Shown: positions 52,670 through 62,706, numbered from the stretch's first letter. The stretch is 64,000 bases of DNA from BOG-908 sp965199235 (GCA_965199235.1 CBDAQU010000002.1:1364001-1428000); one strand, 5' to 3'. Made by a program: numbers and translations. The notes: generated by a model not told the origin, from the letters alone.

Positions 52670-54259
52670 TCACATCCCCGTCTGCTCCGTCGCGCCGGTC
52701 CGGCGGACTCGGTAAATAGCGTTGTCCCGATCGGCCGCGACGTAGATCGTATCGTCCGATCCTATGGCCAGACCGCCCGAGCGCGGGTAGGGCTCGCGTA
52801 GGTAGCCCACGGCCAGGTCCCGCGCGACCACGGTGCTCCGTCCCGTATAAGGATCGATGGTAAGCACCTTGCCGCCATCCACGTCGAGCGCAGCGATCAG
52901 ACCGCTTGCCCCGACCGCAACTGTCCGAAGCGCGACAAAACCCTGGGCAAGGACGGACACGTCGCCGCTTTCGCGGTCGATCCGCAGGATGCGGCCGGTC
53001 CCGCTCTCCGCGACAAGCACGGTTCCGTCTCCGGCATCGGCCAGCCCTGTCGGCTGCTTCAGGCCAGTCGCCAAGGCGCTACGATCCTCGCCCTTGATGC
53101 GCAACAGGCTACCGCTGGCCGGCTCCGCCACCAGAAAACTCCCGTCGTCCAGCAACAGCCCGGCGCTTGGCTGGGTCAGCTCCCCTACATCGCGGACGGG
53201 CTCGCCCTGCCGATCGAACAGTTGGACGGTGTTGAACGACTCGCAGACGAGCAGAACGTCCTTGTCCCTCACACTGATCCCGGTCGGCAGCCGGATGGTC
53301 GATGCGCACGCGCGTGCTACGTCGCGGATTTCAAGAGTGCCGGTGTCGAGCGTGCGATAGGCGCAGCCGTCAGCGATGTGCAGGACGTCGCCTCCTGGAT
53401 CGGCGGTGAGTGCCAGGGCGCGGGGAAAGCCAAGCCGGCCTGACACCAGCGTCCGAACCTTACCGGTCGAGGGGTCGACCTCGTAGATAGCGTTGTCGAC
53501 CATGTTGGTGACGTAGGCAAAGCCGTTTGCGCCGAACATGAAATTGTCCAGCCCCGTCGGCATTCGGGCGACGACGCGGGGGATGTAGTGCTCGCCGTGC
53601 GCGTCAAGGGCGGATAGTTCTCCTGTGGCGGCGTCCAGAACATAGAGCTGGTCGCGCGCGTCGAACCGCACTGCGACGGGGAACTTGAAGCCTTCGGCGA
53701 GTGCGGTGATCGCCCCATTGTCCGGATCGACCTTGACCACCTGCCCCCGTTCCCAGGAGGGCGCATAAAGCTGTCCGTCCGGACCGAAATGGCCTGCGTT
53801 CAGGCCACCGGTCCTCTCCGCCACCAGCCGCGGCGGCTTGGCGCCGGCGAGGTCGATCTCGAACAGACCCTCGGCCAGGAAGACCTGGCCGACAAATAGC
53901 CGCTTGTCGTCGCGAGTCAGAGCAATGGAGTTGACTGCGGGGATGCCGGACGCAAGATCCTCGATGGATCCGTCCTTGCGTCTGACGCGGACGATGCCCT
54001 CCAACAGCCCGGTCCAGATCATATCGCCGTCCGGCGTGAAGACCAGGTCGTCGGCCTCGCCAGGAGAGGGCGGGACCTCGACTTCGATGGTCCTTGTCTT
54101 GAGGTCCAAGGCGAAAATACTCTCGCCCATGACACTGGCGACGTACAGACGACCATCCGGACCGAACGCCAGACCGTTGGCCGAGTGGAAGCCTGAGCCC
54201 TCGACAATCTGCTCGAGCGCGTAGCCGGACGAGGCGCATGCGATGGTGCGTTCGGTCAT
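52670..54259 (-). CDS. SMP-30/NHL-like beta-propeller protein, probable lactonase-type hydrolase
   Basis: From ATG 54259 the product is 529 residues without a signal peptide (an upstream start at 54301 would add 14 residues). It consists of repeated propeller blades (SANGLAFGPDGRLYVASVMGESIFALD, DDLVFTPDGDMIWTGLLEGIVRVR, TGLADAGDGTVLVAESGTGRILRID) typical of SMP-30/gluconolactonase-like and NHL proteins. The length fits two propellers of about six blades. A lactone-opening role would suit an aromatic pathway, but metal-binding residues are not assigned. It converges with the crotonase gene; repeat copy F lies about 140 bases upstream of its start. Confidence 0.75.
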   Translation of the reverse strand: MTERTIACASSGYALEQIVEGSGFHSANGLAFGPDGRLYVASVMGESIFALDLKTRTIEVEVPPSPGEADDLVFTPDGDMIWTGLLEGIVRVRRKDGSIEDLASGIPAVNSIALTRDDKRLFVGQVFLAEGLFEIDLAGAKPPRLVAERTGGLNAGHFGPDGQLYAPSWERGQVVKVDPDNGAITALAEGFKFPVAVRFDARDQLYVLDAATGELSALDAHGEHYIPRVVARMPTGLDNFMFGANGFAYVTNMVDNAIYEVDPSTGKVRTLVSGRLGFPRALALTADPGGDVLHIADGCAYRTLDTGTLEIRDVARACASTIRLPTGISVRDKDVLLVCESFNTVQLFDRQGEPVRDVGELTQPSAGLLLDDGSFLVAEPASGSLLRIKGEDRSALATGLKQPTGLADAGDGTVLVAESGTGRILRIDRESGDVSVLAQGFVALRTVAVGASGLIAALDVDGGKVLTIDPYTGRSTVVARDLAVGYLREPYPRSGGLAIGSDDTIYVAADRDNAIYRVRRTGATEQTGM

Positions 54260-54396
54260 GGAGCGTCTCGCCTGGCGTAAGGTGTCCGCGCATGCCGACA
54301 TGGTCGAGGTCGGCGATACGCTTAGCTTCGAGCACCGTTCAAAGAGCTTTGGCCCAAGCCTGGTTCCCAGCTTTGGCCTATAAATCTATGCGATCA

Positions 54397-54456
54397 GGCC
54401 TTGTTTTGACGAGCAATTTCGTCACTCCGACTTTCCAGTCTGCGTGACATTGCTCT
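54397..54456 (-). repeat. Two-hairpin dispersed repeat, truncated copy F
   Basis: Only hairpin 1 and the linker are present (minus strand AGAGCAATGTCACGCAGACTGG, then GTCGGAGTGACGAAATTGCTC and CAAAACAAGGCCT). Hairpin 2 is replaced by unrelated sequence. Unlike the others it does not follow an intact gene; a gene to its right may have been lost. Confidence 0.8.
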
Positions 54457-54909
54457 AAGCGCCCTCAATCAGACCCAGCACCGTCGCGCTGCGCCGCAGG
54501 CAGGTTTCTCATGTGGCAAGCGGGCTGGTGGCGTCCGGCATGGCGATCGAGCGCACCGACCTCGGCGTACTCGTACCGGAGAACACCAGGGCCGCATTGC
54601 GTCACCTGCTCGACCGCGAGGGTGGCGCCAGGGGCACCGGGCTGGTTAGCAGGCGTTGCTGCTGCGCACGACTGCCCGCCACTGGGTCAAAGCCGGCGAG
54701 CGTGCGGTCCTCAAGCGCCGTGGACGAACGCCGTCTTCGGGCCACCCGATTGCGCCGCGGCGGTGCTGGGCTTCGTGCTCCTTGTGGCGCGGCGCGCGCC
54801 GCCGTTGCTGGTCGTTGTGCTCGGCGCCGGGCTTGGGCTGGCCGAAGCGGCAGGTTGAAGCTTTCCCAACTGAAGCTATTTCCGATACGGCCGGAAACCG
54901 GAGCGCGCC
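54457..54909. other. Decayed region before the multicopper oxidase gene
   Basis: No intact gene is seen. On the plus strand one frame (54752-54858) reads like a hydrophobic membrane segment (AVLGFVLLVARRAPPLLVVVLGAGLGLAEA), suggestive of the end of a transporter such as a ChrA-type protein. An earlier stretch (about 54498-54640) also looks coding in a different frame but is unrecognised. These are probably remnants. Confidence 0.35.
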
Positions 54910-56412
54910 ATGAGCCTTGCCCGACGTGACCTGCTGAGGACCGCCGGAGCCGCGGCCGTCGGCACCGCTTGGCCACGGTCCGGCCTTTTGGCGAACCAGC
55001 CCTCGCAGATGTCCGCGGCGGCCGACTATACAATAAACATGGCTCACGGCCTCGCGGAACTGGCACCTGACCAGATCGTCTCCACGAACCTCTATAACGG
55101 TCAGTTCCCTGGCCCTCTGCTGAGATTCCACGAGGGTCGGCAGGTCACTGTCGACATCACGAACGGCACGTGTCATCCGGAGATCGTCCATTGGCATGGC
55201 CAGAAAATCCCGTCGAACGTGGATGGCGCCATGGAGGAAGGCACGCCCGTCATTCCGCCAGGCGGCATGCGGCGGGAGACTTTCGTCCCGCGTCCGTCCG
55301 GGTTCCGGTTTTATCATACCCATGTACGCGCCGGAAGCGACTTCGACCTCGGCCAGTATTCCGGGCTGGTCGGGCCTGTCTATATCGAGCCCAAGGACAA
55401 CCCTGGCCACTACGACCAGGAGATTTTCCTCGTGCTCAAGGAGTTTGGCCCGACCTTCAGCCGTGGCGGGGACATGGCGCAGGACTTCCTGGCGGGCACG
55501 GAGACCGGCTCGCTCAAGGAGGCCGGAGAGGCCGCGATGGCCGCCTCGCTGAAGCGCGGCGCCCCGCACGGCTACGAGGTCGGCTACCAGTTCTTCACCA
55601 TCAACGGCCGAACGCTGGGGCACGGCGACCCCATTCGCGTGAAGCGCGGTCAACGCGTTCTGCTGCACGTGCTGAACGGCAGCGCCGGCGAAATACGCAG
55701 CCTGGCGTTGCCCGGCCACACGTTCCGGGTGGTGGCGCTGGATGGCAACCCGGTTGCCACGCAGGCGAGCGTGCCGGTCCTGTGGATCGGGACGGCCGAA
55801 CGGGTGTCGGCCGTCGTCGAGATGAACCATCCGGGCGTATGGGTGCTGGGTGACCTGTCCGACGACGACCGCGGCCATGGCATGGGCATCGTTGTCGAGT
55901 ATGCCGATAACAAGGGCGACCCGGCTTGGGTCAAGCCACCGGCCGCCACCTGGGACTACGCGGCCTTCGGCCGATCCCGCGACGCTGTGACCCCGGACCA
56001 CGGGCCGGATCATGTGCCGGACCACGTGATTGACATGCTTTTCGCCAAAGACAACGCGGCCGATGGCGGGTTCAACCGCTGGACCATCAACGGAGCCGCG
56101 TATCCGGACACGATGGAGATGGTGAAGCCGATGCTGACGCTTGTGCAGGGGCGCCGGTACCGACTGCGCCTGCGCAACCAGAGCGACGACATCCACCCCA
56201 TCCACCTGCACCGGCATAGCTTCGAGCTGACACGCATCGGCGGAAAGGCGACCTCGGGCGTGGTGAAGGACGTTGTCATGCTGGGCGGCTACCAGGAGGC
56301 GGACATCGACTTCGTGGCTGACAATCCTGGCCTGACGCTGTTCCATTGCCACCAGCAACTGCACATGGATTACGGCTTCATGGCGCTTTTTGGCTACGCT
56401 AGGTCAACTTGA
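54910..56412 (+). CDS. Tat-exported multicopper oxidase
   Basis: The 500-residue protein has a Tat-like start (MSLARRDLLRTAGAAAVG). The copper sites are complete: HWHG in the first cupredoxin domain, FYHTH, HPIHLHRHSFEL and the type-1/trinuclear HCHQQLHMDYGFM at the C-terminus. Such enzymes oxidise Cu(I) or phenols with O2 in the periplasm. Directly upstream of metal-efflux genes, a protective cuprous oxidase role is plausible. An A/T-rich hairpin repeat separates it from the CzcC gene, so co-transcription is uncertain. Confidence 0.9.
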   Translation: MSLARRDLLRTAGAAAVGTAWPRSGLLANQPSQMSAAADYTINMAHGLAELAPDQIVSTNLYNGQFPGPLLRFHEGRQVTVDITNGTCHPEIVHWHGQKIPSNVDGAMEEGTPVIPPGGMRRETFVPRPSGFRFYHTHVRAGSDFDLGQYSGLVGPVYIEPKDNPGHYDQEIFLVLKEFGPTFSRGGDMAQDFLAGTETGSLKEAGEAAMAASLKRGAPHGYEVGYQFFTINGRTLGHGDPIRVKRGQRVLLHVLNGSAGEIRSLALPGHTFRVVALDGNPVATQASVPVLWIGTAERVSAVVEMNHPGVWVLGDLSDDDRGHGMGIVVEYADNKGDPAWVKPPAATWDYAAFGRSRDAVTPDHGPDHVPDHVIDMLFAKDNAADGGFNRWTINGAAYPDTMEMVKPMLTLVQGRRYRLRLRNQSDDIHPIHLHRHSFELTRIGGKATSGVVKDVVMLGGYQEADIDFVADNPGLTLFHCHQQLHMDYGFMALFGYARST

Positions 56413-56425
56413 CAGGTTTGGATGA

Positions 56426-56550
56426 GGGCGTTCTTTTCTGAAGAAAAGAACCAGAAGACTTTTCTGAGTGCTGTCGCGGACTGTTTTCATGAGCCCGCGA
56501 CAGCGCTGAAAGCGTCTTTTGCTTTTGTTTCTTCGGCAGAAGACTCTCCC
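56426..56550. repeat. Paired A/T-rich hairpin repeat (family 2)
   Basis: Two facing arms (GTTCTTTTCTGAAGAAAAGAAC, split here as GTTCTTTTCT/GAAGAAAAGAAC, then AGACTTTTCTG; and TCTTTTGCTTTTGTTTCTTC on the other side) surround a strong stem GCTGTCGCGG/CCGCGACAGC. It lies between the multicopper oxidase and the CzcC gene. The shared GCGACAGC and A/T pattern link it to the copies at 15384 and 27017. Confidence 0.6.
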
Positions 56551-56636
56551 TGATGCCTGGCGCCGGCGCCCGAATGCCAAAAACCACCCGCCATCCGCTG
56601 CGTTTCGCCCGCGTCACAACGGACGGCGCGACCGAC

Positions 56637-57896
56637 ATGCGACTCCTCATTCCGGTCATTCTGGCCGTCGCTTGGGCCGCGCCGCAGGTCAGAGCACAAC
56701 CCGGGACCTTCACCCTGCACGATGCCGTGGCCGCAGTCTGGGCGCGACTGCCGCAGCTACGCACCATCGAGGCGCGCCAACTGGTGGCCGCCGCGCGCTA
56801 CGCGTCCGGCGGGGCCTTGTTCCCTAACGCACCGACAGCCACCGGCAACTTCGTCGACGACAAGATCATCGGCAGCAATTACGACTACATCACGTCGGAG
56901 GTGGAGCTCAGCACGCCGGTCTGGCTCCCCGGCGAGGGTACCGCCACCCAGACTGCCGCGACGGCGGAAGGCCAGGCGATCTTGGCCGACCGTGACGCGC
57001 TGCACCTCGCTGTGGCCGAGAAAGTCCTGCAACTGGTCGAGCAGGCGCAGGACAATATGAATAGCCTTGCCGTGGCGACACGCCGGGAAGATGTAGCCGC
57101 TTCGCTGGCAAAATCCGTCCGGCAACGTTTCTCGCTGGGCGAAGCACCCGAGACAGATGCATTGGCGGCCGATGCTGAAGCGGCCAATGCCGAGGTGAGC
57201 CTGGACGCCGTGCGAGCGCAAGCCGAGAGCGCGCTGGCGGCGTACGGTGCGCTCACCGGCTTCCAACGCCTGCCGCAGCTCAGCGCCAAAGCTGTCGCGG
57301 CAACGCCGTGCCCGTTGGCGGCCGCAATGGCAAGCGGCGAGATTGCTCCCGCCGATCAGGCGATGCTGGAAGGCAATCCCCGGATCGTCGCCGCGCGCCG
57401 TGCGGTGGACGCCGCGCGGGCAAAGGCTCGGCTGGTGCGCATCGAGGACCGGGATAATCCCGAAATTGGCCTTCAGGGCATTGATGAAAAGCAGCCGGGC
57501 ACGCGATGGGATACGCGCATGGCGGTGATCATCCGCGTGCCGTTCGCGAGCGCGGCGCGCAACGCTCCACGCCGCGCGGCGGCCGAACAGGCGGTGACGG
57601 AAGCCGAAGTGCAATTGGAACTTGCCCGACGCGACGTGCTCTCCGCGCTGTGCCAGTCCGATGCCGCGCTATCGGCCGTCGAGCGCGCTCAGCTCGCCAG
57701 CGTGCGGGCCGCCGCATCGCTCGATCAACGGCGCGGCAAGATAGAGCGGGCATGGCGCGCAGGTGAAACGCCGCTGGTCGAGGTGATACGCGCCGATGCC
57801 GGCGCGTTCGACGCCGATCTGGCGCGCGACAAGGCATCGTTGAGCCTGGCCGTGCTCCGCCTGCGCGCGCAACTGCTCAGGGGCACCTTGCCATGA
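56637..57896 (+). CDS. czcC: TolC/CzcC-family outer-membrane efflux factor
   Basis: I chose ATG 56637, giving 419 residues and a signal peptide (MRLLIPVILAVAWAAPQVRAQ); the frame continues upstream to 56553. The mature protein is mostly long Ala/Glu/Arg-rich coiled-coil helices, with TolC-type repeats (FTLHDAVAAVWARLPQLRTIEARQLVAAARYASGGALFPN, then ETDALAADAEAANAEVSLDAVR). It forms the outer-membrane channel of the RND metal pump. It overlaps the CzcB gene by four bases (ATGA). Confidence 0.88.
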   Translation: MRLLIPVILAVAWAAPQVRAQPGTFTLHDAVAAVWARLPQLRTIEARQLVAAARYASGGALFPNAPTATGNFVDDKIIGSNYDYITSEVELSTPVWLPGEGTATQTAATAEGQAILADRDALHLAVAEKVLQLVEQAQDNMNSLAVATRREDVAASLAKSVRQRFSLGEAPETDALAADAEAANAEVSLDAVRAQAESALAAYGALTGFQRLPQLSAKAVAATPCPLAAAMASGEIAPADQAMLEGNPRIVAARRAVDAARAKARLVRIEDRDNPEIGLQGIDEKQPGTRWDTRMAVIIRVPFASAARNAPRRAAAEQAVTEAEVQLELARRDVLSALCQSDAALSAVERAQLASVRAAASLDQRRGKIERAWRAGETPLVEVIRADAGAFDADLARDKASLSLAVLRLRAQLLRGTLP

Positions 57897-59071
57897 GGCA
57901 GCCCATGGCGAGCCGGTTCGGCGGGTATATGCTGCCGGCCCTGGCCGTGCTGGCAGGTGCCGCGGCACCGGGGCACGAGAAATCCGCCCCCCCGGGCGTG
58001 GTGACGATGAGCGCCGAGCAGCAGAAGACCATCGGCCTGCAGTTCTCCATCGCGCGGGAGGAGCCGATCACCGAGCCGGTGCATGTGCCCGGCGCGATCG
58101 CCTTCGCCGAGGATCATCTCTCGCTGCTGCGCCCGCTGGCGCCCTCGCGTGTGCTGCGGCTGATGGTGGAACCCGGAACCCTGGTGCGGCGCGGTGAGCT
58201 TCTGGCGCTGCTGGACATTCCCAGCCTGCTCGATGCGGAGCAGCAGCGCGCCGGTGCCGCAGCCGCGGTGCGCCAGGCGGCCTCCGGCGTCGCCGTGGCG
58301 CGCGCCGCGCTGCAGCGTGGCGTGGCGCTTGCCGCCGACGGATCCCTGGCGCGCGCGGAGGCGGAGCGGCGGCGTTATGCCCTTGCAGAGGCGGTGGCGG
58401 CGCAGGACGTGGCACAGGCGCGGCGCACGGTGCTGGAGGCACAGATCGCGCGGCTCCATCCCGTGCCGGGGCCAGGTGCCCCGCCGGGCGAAGGGGCGCT
58501 GCTGGCACCCATCGCCGGCACCGTCGCCCAAGTGGGGATCGAGCCCGGCAGCTTTGTCGATAGCTCAGCCGACGCGTTTCTGATCGCCGATCTCTCGGTG
58601 GTGGTGGTGCGGGCGCAGGTGCCGGAAGCGCAGGTGCCGCTTGTGCGCGTGGGCGACGCCGCGGAGGCGCGGCTTGCCTCCGGCGATGGCCGCGTGTGGC
58701 ACGGCACGGTGGCGGGGCTGGACGCCGCACTCGACCCCGCGTCGCGCACCCTCGCAGCGCGGATAGTGCTGACCAACCCCGACCGCGCGCTGCGCTCCGG
58801 CATGTTCGCCGACGTGACGCTGACCAGCGATCGCGGTCGCAAGGACGTGGTCGTGCCGGCCGCCGCAGTGCAGCTTGTCGGCAACAGGCACGTCGCTTTC
58901 ACGCCGCTGGGCGACGCAAAATTCCAGAGCCACGACGTGCAGCTCGGCGTGCAGACGCCCGACACCGACGAGGTGCGGTCCGGATTGCACGACGGCGATC
59001 GCGTGGTGACGCAAGGCAGTTTCGAGCTGAAGGCGCTGCTGCAGGAAAGTCTGCTGGGCGGCAGCGGCTGA
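57893..59071 (+). CDS. czcB: CzcB/CusB-type periplasmic adaptor of metal-efflux RND system
   Basis: The 392-residue protein has an N-terminal hydrophobic segment (GGYMLPALAVLAGAAAPGHEKSAPP) and adaptor domains: PGAIAFAEDHLSLLRPLAPSRVLRLMVEPGTLVRRGELLALLD, an Ala/Arg/Glu-rich hairpin, LLAPIAGTVAQVGIEPGSFV, and a C-terminal membrane-proximal domain. It joins the CzcA permease to the CzcC channel and may deliver metal. Its start overlaps CzcC (ATGA) and its stop overlaps the next gene (CTGA). Confidence 0.9.
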   Translation: MRQPMASRFGGYMLPALAVLAGAAAPGHEKSAPPGVVTMSAEQQKTIGLQFSIAREEPITEPVHVPGAIAFAEDHLSLLRPLAPSRVLRLMVEPGTLVRRGELLALLDIPSLLDAEQQRAGAAAAVRQAASGVAVARAALQRGVALAADGSLARAEAERRRYALAEAVAAQDVAQARRTVLEAQIARLHPVPGPGAPPGEGALLAPIAGTVAQVGIEPGSFVDSSADAFLIADLSVVVVRAQVPEAQVPLVRVGDAAEARLASGDGRVWHGTVAGLDAALDPASRTLAARIVLTNPDRALRSGMFADVTLTSDRGRKDVVVPAAAVQLVGNRHVAFTPLGDAKFQSHDVQLGVQTPDTDEVRSGLHDGDRVVTQGSFELKALLQESLLGGSG

Positions 59072-62000
59072 GCGCGCTGGAACGCTTCTTCGCGGCGCTG
59101 GTGGACCGACGCGGGTTGATGCTTGTCCTGGGTCTGGGGCTGGCGGTGGCGGGCTGGTTGAACCTCCGCCAGCTAGCCATCGACGCGGTGCCGGATATTT
59201 CGCCCAAGCAGGTGATGATCCTGACGGAGGCGGAAGGGTTGGGACCGCTCGAGGTCGAGCGCCTGGTGACGATCCCGATCGAGACGCAGATGGCTGGCCT
59301 GCCGAAGCTGAAGGATCTGCGCTCCACGTCGCGGTTCGGGCTGTCGGCAGTGTATGTGACATTCGCCGACTCGACGGATGTGCAGACCGCGCGGGCGCAG
59401 GTGTTCGAACGCCTGCAGCGCGCGGCGGAGATGATGCCGCCCGGCGTGGGCACGCCGCATGAAGGCCCCTTTGCCACGGGATTGGGCGAGGTACTGGAAT
59501 TCGAGCTGCGCGGCCCCGGCTATACGCCGATGAAGCTTTATCAAGCCATGCAGTGGAAGATCGTGCCGCAGCTCAGCCTGGTGCCGGGCATCGTGGCCGT
59601 CGATATCTACGGCGGCGACCTGCAGACCTACGAAGTGGCGGTCTCACCGGCGCGGCTACAGGCGCAGGATGTCAGCCTGGCGCAGGTGTTTTCCGCCATA
59701 GGCGCCAATAACGCGGCGCGTGGCGGCGCCTATGTGGAGCATGGCGACGACCAGGAAATCGTGCGCGGCCTGGCGCTGGCGCAAAGCCGCGAGGACATCG
59801 CCAACATCGTCCTGAAAACTACCCCCGGCGGCGTTCCGGTCCGTATCTCGGACGTCGCGGATGTTCGCATGGCGCCGAAGGTGCGCATGGGCGCCGTCAC
59901 GCATGATGGGCAGGGCGAAACCATCGTCGGCGTGGCGGACATGCAATACGGGCTGAACGCCAGCGAGGTACTTCCGCCGCTGAAGGCCAGAATCGCGGAG
60001 CTGCAGGACAAGCTGCCGGATGGCATGCGCATCCACATCTTCTATGACCGGTCAAACCTGATCCAGCGCGCGATCCACACCGTGGCGCACAACCTGGCGG
60101 AAGGTGCGGTTCTGGTGATCGTGGTCCTGATGCTCGTGCTGGGCAATGTCAGGGCCGGGCTGATCGTGGCGGCGGTCATACCGTTGTCCATGATGATCGC
60201 CTTCGCCGGCATGCGGGCCTTCGGCATTTCGGGCAACCTGATGAGCCTCGGCGCTATCGATTTCGGGCTGATCGTGGATGGCGCGGTGGTGCTGGTGGAG
60301 AACGTGCTGCGCCGGCAATCCGCCGCCGAGGAAGGGGCGCGCGATCCTGTTTCGATCGTGCCGGCGGCCGCGGCGGAAGTGGCGCGGCCGGTGATTTTCT
60401 CCGTGCTCATCATCGGGCTTGTCTATTTGCCGGTGCTGTCGTTGCAGAGCATCGAGGGCAAGACATTCCGGCCGATGGCGCTGACCGTGATGCTGGCGCT
60501 GTCCGGCGCGCTGCTGGTGACCGTGCTGCTGGTGCCTGCCCTGTCCGCGAGCCTGCTGGGCCGGCGCGCCGCCCTGCGCGACACGCTGATCGTGCGTGGC
60601 GCGCGGAGTGCCTACACGCCGGTGCTGGACCGATCGATGCGGCACCCCTTTCTGGCACTCGGCATCGCCGCCTGCCTGTTCGGAGCCGCAGTGTTCGTGC
60701 TGACCCGTCTGGGCGGCGAGTTCATTCCGGAATTGTCGGAAGGCGCGATCGTGGTCACGTCGAACAAATTGCCGAGCATCAACCTCGATGCCTCGCTCCG
60801 CACCGTCGCCGAGATCGAGCGCGTAGTGCGCAGCTTCCCCGACGTGGTGACGGTAGTTTCACAGACCGGCAGTGCAGCCACGCCCACCGATCCGATGGGT
60901 GTGCAGAGCACCGACAGCTACGCCATCCTGAAGCCGCAGTCGCAATGGACGACGGCCCACACGCAGCAGGGCATTCGCGCCGCTATTCAGAAGCGCGTGG
61001 AAGCGGCGATTCCGGGCGTCGATTTCGAGTTTTCCCAGCCGATCGAGATGCGCATGGACGATCTGCTCCAAGGCGTACGCACGCCGGTCTCGCTCGCCGT
61101 CTACGGCGAGGACCTGCAGGAACTCGCGAGACTGGCGAAGGAGGCCGCCGCCGCCGTGAAATCCGTCCGGGGTGCCGGCGACGTCCATGTGGTGCAGGAA
61201 AGCGGGCTGCCGGACCTGACGGTGCGGGTGGACCGGCAACGGATCGCGCGGTTCGGCCTGAACGCCGCCGATGTGCTCGCCGCAGTGCAGGCGGTTGGCG
61301 GCCATACCGCCGGCACGGTGTATGGGCAGGATGGCACTGAGACGCCGATCGTGGTGCGCATCGCGCAAGGTGTGCACACCAGCGCGGAGGAACTCGGCGA
61401 CCTGCCGCTGGCGCTGCCGGCCGGCGGCAGCGTCGCTTTATCCACCGTCGCCAGTATCGACGTCTCCAGCGGTCAGGCGGAAATCCTGCGCGACAAGCTG
61501 CAGCGCAGGGCGGACGTGGAGATCAGCCTTGCCGGTCGCGACATGCAAAGCTTCGTCGATGCCGCGCAGCGCACGGTCGCGCAGAAACTTCATTTGCCGC
61601 GTGGCTATTCTCTGGAATGGAGCGGCGAGTTCAAGAATCTTCGGGAGGCGACGGCACGCCTGTCGCTCGTGGTGCCGGCGGCCCTGGTGGTGATTTTCCT
61701 GCTGCTATACATAAATTTCGGCAGCTTTCGTCTCGCGGCGCTCATCTTCCTGAACGTGCCGATGGCCGCGACCGGCGGCATTGCGGCCCTTGCCCTGCGA
61801 GGCATGCCGTTCAGCGTGACGGCGGGCATCGGCTTCATTGCAGTGTTCGGCATCGCCATTTTGGATGGGGTGGTGCTGGCGTCCTATATCGAGGACGAGC
61901 GCCGCGCCGGTGCCGAGCCCGCGCAAGCGGCCCGCGATGCCGCTGAAAAGCGCCTCCGCCCGGTGCTGACAACGGCCCTGGTGGCGTCGATTGGTTTTGT

Positions 62001-62169
62001 TCCGATGGCGGTTTCCACCAGTGCCGGCGCCGAAATACAGCGGCCGCTGGCGACCGTCGTGATCGGCGGCCTCATCACGGCCACGCTGCTGACGCTGCTG
62101 GTGCTGCCGTCGCTGTTTCCGCGAGTGATCTCCGCCGCGTCGGTCAAGCCAACTCGGCGGGACGAATGA
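59068..62169 (+). CDS. czcA: CzcA-type heavy-metal efflux RND permease
   Basis: The reading frame extends far upstream of 59068, but that part lies in CzcB. The protein (about 1033 residues from CTG 59068, or from GTG 59101) matches CzcA from ALERFFAALVDRRGLM onward: QLAIDAVPDISPKQVMILTEAEGLGPLEVERLVTIPIET and a TM4 motif DFGLIVDGAVVLVEN. DFG-x3-DGA-x3-xEN-type motifs belong to divalent-cation (Zn, Co, Cd, Ni) pumps, whereas CusA-type copper pumps have A-x2-x-D-A instead. It exports metal with the proton gradient. No ATG, GTG or TTG lies where the 4-base overlap would put the start, so a CTG start is implied. Confidence 0.92.
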   Translation: MSALERFFAALVDRRGLMLVLGLGLAVAGWLNLRQLAIDAVPDISPKQVMILTEAEGLGPLEVERLVTIPIETQMAGLPKLKDLRSTSRFGLSAVYVTFADSTDVQTARAQVFERLQRAAEMMPPGVGTPHEGPFATGLGEVLEFELRGPGYTPMKLYQAMQWKIVPQLSLVPGIVAVDIYGGDLQTYEVAVSPARLQAQDVSLAQVFSAIGANNAARGGAYVEHGDDQEIVRGLALAQSREDIANIVLKTTPGGVPVRISDVADVRMAPKVRMGAVTHDGQGETIVGVADMQYGLNASEVLPPLKARIAELQDKLPDGMRIHIFYDRSNLIQRAIHTVAHNLAEGAVLVIVVLMLVLGNVRAGLIVAAVIPLSMMIAFAGMRAFGISGNLMSLGAIDFGLIVDGAVVLVENVLRRQSAAEEGARDPVSIVPAAAAEVARPVIFSVLIIGLVYLPVLSLQSIEGKTFRPMALTVMLALSGALLVTVLLVPALSASLLGRRAALRDTLIVRGARSAYTPVLDRSMRHPFLALGIAACLFGAAVFVLTRLGGEFIPELSEGAIVVTSNKLPSINLDASLRTVAEIERVVRSFPDVVTVVSQTGSAATPTDPMGVQSTDSYAILKPQSQWTTAHTQQGIRAAIQKRVEAAIPGVDFEFSQPIEMRMDDLLQGVRTPVSLAVYGEDLQELARLAKEAAAAVKSVRGAGDVHVVQESGLPDLTVRVDRQRIARFGLNAADVLAAVQAVGGHTAGTVYGQDGTETPIVVRIAQGVHTSAEELGDLPLALPAGGSVALSTVASIDVSSGQAEILRDKLQRRADVEISLAGRDMQSFVDAAQRTVAQKLHLPRGYSLEWSGEFKNLREATARLSLVVPAALVVIFLLLYINFGSFRLAALIFLNVPMAATGGIAALALRGMPFSVTAGIGFIAVFGIAILDGVVLASYIEDERRAGAEPAQAARDAAEKRLRPVLTTALVASIGFVPMAVSTSAGAEIQRPLATVVIGGLITATLLTLLVLPSLFPRVISAASVKPTRRDE

Positions 62170-62376
62170 TATATGAGGCGTCCTTGCCGACGGCTTTGAT
62201 TGCCTGCTATCTCGCGTGAAATAGAAACTACAAACCCTAGCGCGCAACGGCAGCGTCATCGACTGGTTCGGGATGGTGAACATGCGCATCCAACGGCCCG
62301 GCAGCCGCAGCGTGTTCACCGCAATTAAGCTCTGCGACCCGTCGACGTCGTGCGCGGCCGGTTCCTCAAGCCGCGT

Positions 62377-62490
62377 CTAGACCGGTTCACGCAGAATGTC
62401 CGCGGGAGGGCGGACCTCAAACCGGTGTAGGCCTTGTTTTGACGAATAAATTCGTCACTCCGACTATTCCAGTCTGTGTGACATTGCACT
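62377..62490 (-). repeat. Two-hairpin dispersed repeat, copy G
   Basis: On the minus strand this copy begins AGTGCAATGTCACACAGACTGG and ends GTGAACCGGTCTAG. CTAG lies at both edges (62377-62380 and 62488-62491). Hairpin 1 is altered in the right arm (TTTATTCG), and hairpin 2 has inner stem GTCCGC/GCGGAC. It lies in the sense direction of a decayed hydrolase gene to its right. Confidence 0.87.
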
Positions 62491-62706
62491 AGAGTTTGCG
62501 AGATTTGTCGACTTGAACAGCTGGCTGCCGGAGCAATGGGTGCAGCCTGCGCGCGTCCATCCGCATCCCGAACGGCGCGATTGCCGGTTTGGAGATGTTC
62601 GAGCAGGAGCGGTCCAGCCTGGTGCCGCATGCCGGACGCTTCGACGGTTCAATGCCCGCACGGCGGCGGTCTCAAAACCTGCCTGGTGACCTATGACAGG
62701 CACAGG

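Noticed and set aside
54646..56364. A 572-codon minus-strand frame opposite the multicopper oxidase
   Set aside because: The plus-strand gene has complete copper motifs; the antisense product has no recognisable fold or start signal.
58696..59067. A longer N-terminus for the CzcA permease
   Set aside because: The 124 upstream codons lie in the CzcB gene in another frame and show no RND homology.
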